NCBI GenBank assembly: GCA_026119855.1
Contig: JAOWBW010000561.1
Coordinates: 310,001 to 374,000, forward strand
Direction: 5' to 3'
From: Campanula takesimana
Lineage: Eukaryota > Streptophyta > Magnoliopsida > Asterales > Campanulaceae
DNA length: 64,000 nucleotides
This document shows, piece by piece, positions 1 to 9,951 of this stretch. The notes beneath the pieces were generated by a model. The model was not told where the DNA came from, did no database searches, and saw only the letters and a list, made by a program, of their open reading frames with translations. Numbering within the stretch: position 1 is the first letter of the stretch; every line of letters begins with the position of its first letter. Both the position numbers and the translations under genes were made by a program.

Positions 1-602
1 TTGAAGCTATGCATAGCTTCAATTGGGCTTGGAGAATAAGAGAGGAGGAAGGCACTACCATGATCGAGGTGAGCACTAGGAAGACACCAAGGATGAGTTG
101 AAGACGGATACGGGGTTTGTATATGCGGTTGATCTCTAGGTGGGAGATTGTTGGAGTAGAGATCCCTCAAAGGAACAAGGAGAAGAAAATCTGGAGCAGT
201 GTTCCAGGCGGGCGCCTGGTATTGACCAGGCGGGCGCCCGGTTTGGACAGAAGGTCCGGTTCCTGGAATTGGTATGTAAGCGGGCGCCTGGTCCCCTTCA
301 AGCGGGCGCCTGGAATGCCGAGAAAGTGCAGATTTTCAGGATTTCTCTTATGTTTAGGTTTAGGTCTTACTCTTGGTTTGCTATATAAACAATGTTCCGC
401 CCCCATACTCATTGTAACTCAGATTTAACATATTATAGTGCAAGATCCTGGCTTGGTAGTGCCCCCAGACGTAGTCAAACATATTGACGAACTGGGTAAA
501 CAATTTCTGTGTCTTTTCTTGCTTTGATTTCTTGTGCTTTGTTTGTGCGCTCTTATTGTTCTTGTGGGTTTGCTTGGGTAGTGGAGGGCCATATCCACAA
601 CA
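1..602 (+). mobile_element. 3' end of a Ty1/copia-type LTR retrotransposon (partial)
   Basis: The window opens inside an LTR element. A polypurine tract (AGGTGGGAGAT, 138-148) is followed at once by an LTR-like start TGTTGG at 149. The LTR is judged to end near 602 at CCACAACA, because TGTTG at the start and CAACA at the end are inverted, and host-like coding similarity (BOI-type E3 ligase) begins immediately after. A TATA box (TATATAA) lies at 382-388. The PPT plus TGTTGG start is typical of copia elements; no pol is in the window, so the superfamily is inferred. Positions 1-22 form a perfect 22-bp palindrome centred on ATGCAT. The LTR carries four copies of a CGGGCGCC-containing palindrome at 204-313. 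Confidence 0.6.
149..602 (+). repeat. Copia-type LTR (3' LTR)
   Basis: An LTR of about 454 bp, from TGTTGG to CAACA. It has a TATA box at 382-388 and, upstream of it, a cluster of four related GC-rich palindromic motifs at 204-219, 226-241, about 279-291 and about 301-313. The first is CCAGGCG-GG-CGCCTGG with perfect 7-bp arms. The left partner LTR is outside the window, so the end is inferred from the terminal inverted bases and from where host homology resumes. Confidence 0.5.
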
Positions 603-895
603 ACCACATCCTCTTTACTATCTCTGCTCTGCGCATAAACTTGCTGAAGGTTCAACTTTAGGATGTTAATCATGTTTTTCATTGTATTTGGTCCGTTGCT
701 GCCAAGCACCAGCCTCCATAGCCACTTGCTCCATTTGCAATTCAAGGTCCATTTTCTTTTTAATCATATGATCCACCTCTTCTTCTTTCTCACGGAGCTT
801 TTGTGCAAATTAATATGTCTTCGAGATATGAGATTGTTTGAAGTTGATTTGCCAGAACCTTCTCTAAGACTGATTGCCTGAGCCTGTCACTCTTT
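603..895 (-). pseudogene. Exon fragment of a BOI/SBP1-type RING E3 ubiquitin ligase, frameshifted
   Basis: Read on the minus strand, this stretch encodes pieces of the conserved coiled-coil region of plant S-ribonuclease-binding-protein / BOI-related E3 ligases: RLRQSVLEKV, then KLREKEEEV, MEAGAWQQRTKYNE, and LKLNLQQVYAQSRDSKED. These cytoplasmic or nuclear ligases end in a RING finger, which is absent here. The pieces lie in different frames. One shift is near 800 and a second is an extra A in the codon run after TKYNE (near 675). A splice acceptor (TTTCAACTCAG) precedes the fragment at about 896. Homology stops exactly where the copia LTR begins, so the element probably inserted into this exon. 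It is a dead fragment; the rest of the gene is outside the window or lost. Confidence 0.7.
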
Positions 896-2690
896 CTGAG
901 TTGAAAGGGAGATGAGGAAGAAAGTAAAATGAATAAGATCACAAATTATAGCGCGCACACACAGAAAAATACTTCTGTAACTTCATAATAATGTCAGAAC
1001 GTATAAGTAGTATATACCCAGTAAACATAAATGGCTTGCTTAAGATGATTAAGCACAATTTGAGTAACAGCAAGGAACACAGTAGAAGGTTCCGTTAAAT
1101 GCCATTGTGTGTATTTATGAATGGAAAATAACCAAAATTAATTGTCATCCAATGGGGCAATTGAGAAATCAAATTAATGTATCATAGGCAGTATGTGGGT
1201 GGTGAAGAAACAGTTTTGGTTAGCTATCCCTTTAACATTAGCAGCACTTATTCATGCTGGCTTGCAGGTTACTACTATATACTTTCACTTGCAATGGAAA
1301 ATGTTGCAAAATTAACCATTACTAATTAAACTTGAAGCATTATGAATTTTGTCATAACAAATGTACTAGAATCTGTATCGAAAGGATAAAGTGTTTCAAA
1401 AAAAAAAAAAATAACATCCATGATGCAGTGTGGTTTAAATAAATCAGACAATTCGGAAATAACAAAAAAAGGAAAAGGCAGAACGGACGGGCAACAGTGA
1501 AGTTTCACAATATTTTGAACTACCAAAACACACACACACATATAATTGTGGTAAAAGGAAAATAAAACAAACTCTTCCAAATCGGACAAGAAGATCTACT
1601 TTTATCATCAATGGTGCTATCCGCCTTGCCTATTCGGCGCCTCTAGTGTTCAGCCGCATGTAATTATGGTGGGCGACTACTTGCCTTTTTGTGGTAATAG
1701 TACGCCTTTCTTGGTTATGGACTTATGGTGAGAGCTGGTCCTTCTTTGCCAAAAGGGTATATTTTAGGTTAAACTTGGTTGTCTTGGACTTTTTAGACAT
1801 ATTTAGTTTTATAGTTTTGAAGTATACTGCGTCATTGAGATTTTGGGGAAAAGATGTCTAGTGACATGCAAAAGAAAGATGTCCTAATTCCTCGAAACAG
1901 AGACTGACCAATAGAAAGGAAGCAAGCGACAACAGCACCGGACCTAGACGCGAGCTGGGACGACAACAAAAGTGAGGAAGTGATGAATGACGACGGCTTC
2001 TTCGAGTTTGATAAGCTTATTTTAATTTCATCCTGATTTTTTCCATGTTCTTTCCTTTTCCCATTCCTTGCAGCTTGCCCTGACTCCTATATTCTATCCA
2101 TTTAGTTTCATTAAGCTGCTTTGACCTCAAGGACGAAATAAGGATAGTGTTCCCATTGGGTGATGGATTAGGGTCTAGGCTAAGTATTTTTAGGCTTGTG
2201 ACATTTATTTAATGCATTAATCTTGCTTTTGACACGTTTTAAGCTTTGTTTAAAATATGTGGAATTGTGACATTTTTTTAATCCATTAATCTTGCTTGTA
2301 TTTCGGCCCCGTTACAAATGTCTCGCCTTTCAAACGCATCGTATTTTCATGGTACGTCTCACCTGCCGCTCGCCATTCACAACCACTGGATTGATAAGCC
2401 AGTGAAACAATTGGTAGGCAATTTATGATCCAGACTTGAATAAACAGCAAAAGCACATTCATAGACACAAAATGCATGCATATTAATACAAAGCTACCAT
2501 AATTAACCTTCATAAGAAATCCACTTTATGAATAATGGATAATCACATTACTCACTCACTCCCATATACAGAATGCTCATAACTGAATAAATACAAAGGT
2601 AGAGTATTTAGCAAAAAAAAAAAAAAACTGAACTTTGATGAATCTATCAATCTCTGCCTCCTGTTTCTGCACCTCGCGGTCAATGTCAAC
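896..2690. other. Gene-poor spacer
   Basis: No convincing gene, RNA gene or complete repeat was found. The stretch is AT-rich with short A-runs and a CA repeat near 1530. A short part near 1920-2010 (minus-strand stops are few and GAC/GAA codons are frequent) looks weakly coding, but no family was recognised. Confidence 0.4.
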
Positions 2691-3300
2691 TCCAATTAGA
2701 GTAACATAATAGAAGGGGAGTAACCGGAATAAGCCAACCAGCTATTTTCTAGAGAAAATCCGAGCCCAGTGAGAGTTGTTATTTTCCAAAAATCTTGCTC
2801 GTTAGGCCTAATTTTCCTGGGCTCCAAACCGTAATTCAACTGCAATTCGAGTCCACCACCGTCTCTCCTTTCCGGCACCGGTGCAAACCCAGTCACATGA
2901 ACTGTAACAAGAAATGGAGAATTAGCAGTTATTATTGAAATAAACTAGAATCAATACATACATAACGATAAATAACTATAAATAGACTTCCAGATAGAAA
3001 GACAGAGAGAGATAGGGAGGGAGGGAGGGAGGGAGGGGGGGGGGGGCGTACATTGAGGGATGTAAGGGGGTGATCGGGGAGATTAATGGCGTCAAAATAG
3101 GTGAACGGCGGGGATTTTTGGCCGTCGAGATTGTATAATTCTCCCTTTCTTGATTCTACAGAGAATTAGGGTTTTAAATTATGGAGAAAACTATGAATAA
3201 TTTGATTATAGGGGGAAATTTTTATCTGGAGGTCTTGGATTGATGCTGTTAGTTGTTGTTGCTGCTGCTGATGATGATGTACACGCGAAATTGAGGGCTA
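2691..3300 (-). other. Possible remnant of an unrecognised minus-strand gene
   Basis: A 66-codon minus-strand frame (2896 to 2696, starting MTGFAPVPERRDGGG) has less biased composition than the spacer around it. Upstream on the same strand, about 3300-3070, the sequence resembles a plant 5' leader (CT-rich, with CCCTAATT-like runs). A GGGA/poly-G tract lies at about 3018-3048. No domain is recognised, and a chance frame is possible. Confidence 0.2.
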
Positions 3301-3424
3301 TGGACCTTAGGCCCCTTGGCCAAATAACAACCCCATAAATACCCAGGTGAGATTCAAAATTCTATAGAAACCCACAGCTTGACCCACACACACATTCTCT
3401 CAGCCCAAGCCCTAACGGATCCCA

Positions 3425-3545
3425 CAGCCCGCCCATGACGGCATGACCCACGCTGCCCCTGGTCCTGTTGAGAGTGGGGATTGAACTTGAGATCAACCAT
3501 TAACAAACTAGATCTTATCCACTGAACTGACACTTTATTGTTTCA
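3425..3545 (-). repeat. tRNA-derived SINE-like fragment
   Basis: On the minus strand a box-A-like stretch (TCAGTGGATAAGATC) is followed about 35 bp later by a box-B-like stretch (AAGTTCAATCCCC). This is the spacing of a tRNA-related pol III promoter. There is no cloverleaf, so it is a SINE or tRNA-relic rather than a tRNA. The ends are not defined. Confidence 0.35.
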
Positions 3546-3565
3546 AAACTTTAAAAAATTTAATA

Positions 3566-4547
3566 CTACTTCCGTCCCAGAGTAAGTGTCCACCTTTCCT
3601 TTTTAGTCTGTTCCAGAGTAAGTGTCCATTTCCTAAAATGGAAAAAAATCTTTACTAGTTATCCCACTCATTCTCTCTCATACTTTACTTTTACACTCAC
3701 AAAACCAATCAAATCACTATTCTCTACCCGACTTTCTCCCTCCTACCTCACTTTTTATACTCACAACACTTACACTTTTTCTTAGACCATCTACAATGGC
3801 AAGAAAAAATTGGTGTTGAATGGCATTCACAAAAAAGGATTTGGTTTAATTGATACAATGGTTGTTTAATGGGTTTGTGTGAATGGTTTGGTTGAATTTA
3901 TTCAACAAGTGTGAATGGGAGAATTGTCTCCCGGATTGTACACGTGGAGCGTCCTCAGTGGCCAGACCAGGCGCGTGGCTTGCACTCGCCGACAGAGGCG
4001 AGTCGTGGGGGTTTGCTGGCCTTTTTTTTTTTTTTTTTTGTGACACTTGGTTGTGACAATTGGCGGGTTCTCATTGGCTGACGAATTATTTTTTTTTATC
4101 CCAATTATTTGAGCTCAATTATTTTACAGAAAATGTTTTTATTAATTTTTTTTTACACCAAAATTCCTAAAAAAAATCTCTTTAAATTGACGTAAGTTTC
4201 ATTGTATTTGGACACAAAAAAAAAATCATCTTTTTCTTGAAATAGATCCCAATAATAACTATTTCAACACTAATCATAAAAATAAAAAATAAATTTTAAG
4301 TGGTGGGGTATAGGATGATGAGTGAGAAAAGTGTTGAATTGGGGATTAAACAAACCATTGTAGGGTGTTTTGTTGAATGGGTGTTGAATGGATTAGTTGG
4401 AAGAGAGAGAAGATGATGTGGAGTGATAAAGTGGGTGTTGAATGAATTTTTTTTGTTTAACCATTGTACATGGTCTTAAACCACTTTCACTTTTTCTTAA
4501 TCCCTGTTCAAATGGAAGTGTGGACACTTACCCTGGGATGGAGGGAG
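3566..4547. mobile_element. Stowaway-type MITE interrupted by a Harbinger-type MITE
   Basis: The left end CTACTTCCGTCCCAG pairs with the right end (complement of CTCCCTCCATCCCAG). Both ends continue inward with AGTAAGTGTCCA. A TA target duplication flanks it (3564-3565 and 4548-4549). The terminal motif CTCCCTCCGTCCC is that of Stowaway (Tc1/mariner) MITEs. The middle is occupied by an independent element at 3785-4475. Confidence 0.75.
3785..4475. mobile_element. PIF/Harbinger-type MITE (copy A)
   Basis: Ends GACCATCTACAATGG and CCATTGTACATGGTC form terminal inverted repeats, flanked by the 3-bp duplication TTA (3782-3784 and 4476-4478). This is the signature of PIF/Harbinger elements. Its core (TTTATCCCAATTATTTGAG and following, about 4090-4130) is shared with copy B at 26890-27810. 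It is non-coding and nested in a Stowaway-type MITE. Confidence 0.8.
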
Positions 4548-4639
4548 TATTATTTTTAACAATAAGGACAAAAAATTTAGATTCACAACCAGTTACAGAA
4601 ATTTTAGAATATTTACAAAAATATCAACTTTAAAAAAAA

Positions 4640-6225
4640 AAATTAAAATATGAGTTAATATGAGACTTATGTTTTCGGTATAAGAGTTAGTTTTGTAATT
4701 GTTTACATTTCTTAAAGGATCATTAAAAAACTCTCGTTTTTATTAACAAGTCTAAGCCAATAATTAGTGTTATACCTTAAGGTATAAGAGATTTCTTCTT
4801 CTTCTTTAAAAAAAATTTTTACAAATTTTCACATTTTCTTAGAAAATTATAAAAAATCTCATATTTTTTTAACCAATCCTCCAATATTAAGGTATAAGAC
4901 AAGAATTACTCTTATATCTAGAGCATAAGAGTAATTTTTAAACTAATTAGTCACATTGCTCAAAAAAAAAACTAATTAGTCACATTTAAAAAATCATATA
5001 AAAAACACATATTTTTTAACCTCCACTCCTATACTTAAGGTATGAGACTAGAATTCCTCTTACACTTTAAGGTATAAGAGTAATTTTATTAAAATTGACT
5101 CTTATAGTTAAACTATAAGACTCCTTTCAGGTCATGTAGTTTAACTATAAGACCCATTTTTAAAACAAAAATGAAAGATAAAAGGCAACTGTTGCATCAC
5201 AAATTCCATAAAAAAAAAATCCATTAAAAGCCACAAATTAATAAGATAAACATATAATTATTTTTTTCTTAAAAAATCATTAAAAAAATATTAATTTTGA
5301 CTCCTATAGTTTATGTATAAGATTAGAATTACTCTTATACTTAACATATAAGACGACCATTACTCTTATACCTAAGGCATATTGAAAAATCCATAGAAAC
5401 ACACTACTTTTTAAGATACAATATTACCCCTACCAGTTTGCTCCTATGATTAAGATATAAGACCATAATTATATAAGACCATAATTAATCTTATACCTAA
5501 GGTATAAGAGTTAGTTTTTCACTATTTTACACATTTTCTTAATAAATTATAGAAAATTCTCATATTTTGTTAACAAGTTTGCTTCTACACTTAGTATAAG
5601 ACTAACATTACTCTTATACCTAAGGTATTAGACTTATTCACATCTTATACCTGAAGTATAAGAGTAATTTATTTCATAATTTTTGATATTTTCTTAAAAA
5701 TAAAAATCATAAAAAAAATCTCATATTTTATTAACAAGTTTTCTTATATAATTAGGTATAAAACTAGAATTACTCCTATACCAAAAGTATTAAGTTTTAT
5801 TTATTTATTTTTCACAATTTTCAATTTTTTTTTAAAAAGATCATTTAATAAAGTCTCATACTTTATTAATATTAATACTTATACTGAAAGTATAAGAATA
5901 ACTAACCTCTTATACCTGAATATAAGAGTAATTTATTTTCACAAATTTTCACATTTTCTAAAAAAATATGAAAAAGTCTCATATTTTATTATTAACCAGT
6001 CCGCTCTTATACTTAGGTACAAAGCTAAAATTACTCTTATACCTAACGTATAAGAATTATTTTTTTATTTTTTTACAATTTTTCACACTTTCTTTTAAAA
6101 AAAATTAAAAAGTCTCATATTTTATTAATATTAACTCTTCTCGTACAAGAGGTGAACTAGTTTTATACGTAAGTATTTGAGCAGATTGGTGGTCTTATAT
6201 ACCTTAGTATAAGAGTAGGCGAGTG
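4640..6225. repeat. AT-rich tandem array built on short palindromes
   Basis: The stretch repeats, about every 110-160 bp, a block that holds one or more palindromes of the type CTTATACCTAAGGTATAAG, followed by ACTCTTATAC, then an A/T stretch with CACATTTTCTT and CTCATATTTTATTAAC. I count roughly ten diverged blocks, for example near 4770, 4890, 5040, 5310, 5500, 5600, 5750, 5880, 6010 and 6150. There is no long open frame. It could be a local satellite or the internal array of a larger non-autonomous element; the ends are gradual. Confidence 0.6.
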
Positions 6226-6319
6226 AGGGTAGTTACTTCTTTCTAATCTTATTAACTGATAGTAAAATTTCATTTTTCCCATTTATTTTCGTCCTGATTG
6301 TTTAAACATTGCAAAGCTA

Positions 6320-6425
6320 TTAGCATATAAAGCAATCATTTAGTGGTAAATGTTTATCTTTCTCAATATTGGTCATTAGTTCGATTCCCACTCCCTACAT
6401 ATCTCCTTGCTATTTTGTTTTGTTT
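6320..6425 (+). repeat. tRNA-derived SINE-like fragment
   Basis: A box-A-like stretch (TTAGTGGTAAATGTT) is followed by a box-B-like AGTTCGATTCC about 35 bp later, then a T-rich tail (TTTTGTTTTGTTTTTTC). This fits a tRNA-related SINE. No intact tRNA fold is seen. The ends are approximate. Confidence 0.4.
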
Positions 6426-6980
6426 TTTCAAGCTTGAAGCCTGTTTGGATAAGACTATGGGCGAACGGGGAGAACCAGGCACCTGCCGGGCGGGCTGAGG
6501 GACGGGTCTGGTAGTGGGCCTGAGTTGTGAGGAGGGCTGCCAGTAGGCCCGTGGTGGGGTTTTGGGTTTGTATGGAATTTTGATTTAGGCATTGGGTGTA
6601 GGTGGACTGTTGGATTTCGCCTGGGTTCTTATGGAGTATAATTTGGGCTAAGGGGCCCTTAAGTAATTATTCTTTTATGGTTAGGCATACACTGGAGAGA
6701 TTATTTTATTTGCTAGTTGGTCCCCTAATATTTTCTCATATTCATTTATCTTCCTCTCAATCATCTTTGATACTCTATTTGACTTTACACGGAGAATAAA
6801 AAAAAATGTTGTGACTATGAAAAGTAAAATAGGAGAAAGTATGATAGAGTTTTTTGTGAGAATGACAAGTGAATCCCATTATCCATTTTAGATAATAAAG
6901 CAACTAAGAACCTTAGTTTGGAACAAACCAAAAAGGAAAGTAAGAACATTAGTTTGGGACGGAGGGAGTAATAATATGTA

Positions 6981-7206
6981 CTCTCTGTCTCATAACAAAC
7001 TTTTCATAGAAATGTTAGAAACGAGAATTAAGAAAAAGTAAATGGTGAAGGAGATAGAAAGTGGGATAGAGAATAGCAAGTGGATAGTTGTTGTGAGTGA
7101 GAAGGAGAGAGAAATTAGAGGGAAATTTTTCCTTTTGAGGTAAATGAGAGTTTACAATGAACGCCAAAAATGACAAAATAAGAAGTTTGTTATGGGAGGG
7201 AGGGAG
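6981..7206. mobile_element. Stowaway-type MITE
   Basis: The left end CTCTCTGTCTCATAACAAAC pairs with the right end AAGTTTGTTATGGGAGGGAG, and the left flank is TA. The right end of another, otherwise lost, Stowaway copy (TTTGGGACGGAGGGAGTA) lies just upstream at about 6951-6970. Confidence 0.6.
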
Positions 7207-8217
7207 TTTTTTAGTTAGGCAAAACTATAAAATATGCCACTGTACTATGAGGTTACGTGCAAATATGTTATTGTACTTCATTTTCATCAGTTTTGCCACC
7301 GTATTATATTTTCGACTACAATTTTTTCCTTCGTCCTAATAAGCGTTAAGAACTTAACGAAAGATTAGAAATCTAACCAAAAAATTACACATATCACATA
7401 ATCGTTTGAGACCAATTTAAAAAAATGTTTTTAGTTTTTGTGAAATAATTAAATAAATAAATATTAAACAATTATTATTATTATATTATTTAAATTAAAT
7501 AAAAAATATTTTTTATAACTAGTTATTTTAAATTTAATATTATAATTTGTTTAAAACATTTTTTTTTAAAATAACAAATAGCAACATAATTGTTAAAAAA
7601 AGAAAAAAGCCCCTTTATTTGATACTTTTAGTGAACACAAGTCATGTGCATGCACATGCCTTTTAATAAAGCACTTTTATCATTTTACGAAGGGAAAATA
7701 TAGATTTATGCTCCTATACTTAGCTGTCACGACCCAAAATCTAGAATCTATTTTATTAGTAATTAAATGATTATTATTTAATTATTTGCTTATTTATTTA
7801 TTTAAATTATTATTTATTTAAATAATTATGTGTGCAATTTATGTGTTATAATAATTATGCCTAGCATTTTATTCGAGTTAGTTGGGTTAGTGTAGAAGTG
7901 TTGAGTCTTAATTGTTAGTAGGGAGAGTAAGCATTTGCGTTAGTTGAAGGGGAGGGGCCTAGATGTAACTTTTTGAATAATTTCCCCCTACTTCCCTCAC
8001 CTCCCTACTCTCCTCCCTCACTCATCTTCCTCCTCCCAGCAACTCCCTCTCTCTCTCCTCCCTTTTGGTAAGTTTCTCATTCTCTACCTTCTCTCTTCAT
8101 TTCCTTCATCTTCTTCTAGTTATTTCTCATTTCTTAAAACGTGAAATGTGTTTAGATCTCGTTAGGATCGCGTAGAATAAAAAAGAATTGAATTCCGTCA
8201 ACTTTGAGAAAATTCAA

Positions 8218-9484
8218 GTAAGTTACTTTTCCCCCATTTTGATGCTAAAATGTTCATATCATGTTTAGATAATGCTTGATGTGTTATATTTGAAGTTTGG
8301 TTGGGTTTTGAATTTGTTTGGAATTTATTTGAGTTTTTGGTTAAAAATGGTGAAATCTTGAATGTGGGATTTTGGTCTTGATTTTGGTTGATAAAGGGTG
8401 TTGTTAAGGTCCCCTTTTTGGCTAAATGTTGTTTGGGTACCTTAGAAATCTTGTTGGAAGTGTTGATTTTGGGTGTTATGGATTTGGTATGAAAATGGTA
8501 AGGCAATTTGAAGAACCCAGCTCTGTTTTTCCTCCCAGCCCGCAGACCAGGCGCCCGCCCGCCTTGACCCGAGCGCCCGCCTGCACCCCCTTTTCCAGCG
8601 ACCCAAACCTTCTGGCCAAACAGGCGCCCGCCTGCCTATGCCCAGGCGCCCGCCCGCCCGCCTGTTGGGGATTTTGCCCTTTTTGCTTGGTTTAAGACTT
8701 AAGGCTTAACTAGTTGAGGTTTATTTCTTCTAATTAACTTAAAATAACACCGTGGAACACTTATTTAAGTGGAATTGATTCTTTTGTGAATAAATGTGTT
8801 ATGAAATTTATTTAAGTACCGTTTTGGGAATGTTGGGCATCTTTGATGTGCTGTTTATATTGGTTTACCTTTGTGGTGATTTAATTGGATTGGTTCCCTA
8901 CTTTGGAACCTTAAGTTGTTTATCCATGCTAAATTATTATTACTTAGCATTTATTTGGAAGCCCAGCTGGCATATTTGTTGCATCGGGCGATGGAAAAGA
9001 TTATAATGGCAAAGCCAAGTCCATTATAATGTTGACCATTGTTTTGCCCCCTTCTATACCTCCTTTTCCAGATTGGCCTTGGAAAGGATAAGTTAGCTTC
9101 CTTTGTGAATGTATCTAGCTACCGGGCATGACTTTGTGTCATGGTCCGTGTCCTTTGTGACACTTTAATGGTTATTGGTTCCGGTACCGGGGTTTTCTCT
9201 TCGGCTTTCATGCTATTATGGAGATGATGATTGTTGACTATTGAAGCTGCGCAGCGATCCTTTATTTGGATGTACCGGTTTGGAAAACCTTGGCTATATC
9301 CTTTGTTATGTGTTTATTTCCGCTGCTATCTGTTATGTGATAAATGCTATGTGTTACGTGATATTTATTATTGCTTATCGCTTCGTGCATCATAGCATGT
9401 CATGTAGTTGCATTAGTAACTTATTGAGATTTATCTCACCCCCTTTATTTTTATCTTTGTTTTTCCTTAACCCCCCCCCCCCAG
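8218..9484 (+). other. Putative intron inside the gypsy LTR
   Basis: The donor-like site CAA|GTAAGTTAC starts the stretch and a pyrimidine/C-rich tract ending in CAG closes it. Two other, clearly diverged LTRs in this window have the same arrangement: 47452-48921 plus, and 46278 down to 43194 minus. In each, a palindrome cluster lies in the first half and a GAGATNTATCTCACC-like motif lies just before the acceptor. The 3' LTR carries the same signals. This is inference from conservation; no transcript evidence is available, and the TATA-like box near 9577 would argue for a later transcription start. Confidence 0.4.
8547..8664. repeat. GC-rich hyphenated palindrome cluster in the LTR
   Basis: There are four GCGCCCGCC-type motifs in about 118 bp. 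The clearest is CAGGCG-CC-CGCCTG at 8621-8634 (perfect 6-bp arms). The 3' LTR copy is at about 15275-15392. The reverse complement of this motif is the motif found in the copia LTR at 204-313. Confidence 0.7.
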
Positions 9485-9830
9485 GTGCTAAGGATTAGTC
9501 TCGCTGATCACGAGAAAGAGGACGTCGAGTGTGGATATATTCTTTTGGGGAAGGTTGTTATAGGTTGGTTTACATTATATAAATGTGTAACCTTTTGGGA
9601 TATTTGTACCAAACATTGACGTCATTAGGATTTGTGTATTTTGTAACTTTGGTGTATAAGCTTATGGAGTTTATACTAGTTTTACCTTGTTGTTCAAGTT
9701 GATTTTCAAAACCTTGTGTTATCACCTTTTGGTATCAAATGGAATTTTTATCTTCGGTATTTCACAGTTTTGGTTTTAGAGTCGACGTCCAGATCGCGGT
9801 CTCGGGCCCGCGGGGTTCGGGGTCGCGACA

Positions 9831-9845
9831 GTTGGTATCAGAGCT
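9831..9845 (+). other. Primer-binding site of the gypsy element
   Basis: TTGGTATCAGAGC lies directly after the LTR end. It is complementary to the 3' end of plant initiator Met-tRNA, the usual primer for minus-strand synthesis in plant LTR elements. Confidence 0.9.
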
Positions 9846-9951
9846 ATGGCATTAGCTCTAAGTATAAGTCTAGGTGGATTAGTATGACCTAGGTGGGTAG
9901 TAGTGTGCGGAGTGATTAACGGTTGATGTTTTATGCAGGTACTTGTTTACG

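Larger units (their letters stand above)
7735..9830 (+). repeat. 5' LTR of the Tekay-like gypsy element
   Basis: A 2.1-kb LTR. From left to right it holds an AT-rich start, a CT-rich stretch at about 7980-8060, a donor-like AAGTAAGTTAC at 8216-8226, a GC-rich palindrome cluster at 8547-8664, the motif GAGATTTATCTCACC at 9426-9440, a C-run ending CAG at 9471-9484, and a TATA-like TATATAAATG near 9577. No long coding frame is evident; short frames in it recur in the 3' LTR only because the two LTRs are copies. Confidence 0.9.

Noticed and set aside
6430..6620. GC-rich stretch as a possible organelle insertion or gene
   Set aside because: No recognisable plastid or mitochondrial sequence and no open frame of note.
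8426..8695. 89-codon frame present twice (also at 15154-15423)
   Set aside because: It lies inside the LTRs and is duplicated only because the LTRs are copies. It spans the palindrome cluster and has no known domain.
9832..9845. tRNA gene fragment
   Set aside because: The match to the initiator tRNA 3' end is the retrotransposon primer-binding site, not a tRNA gene.
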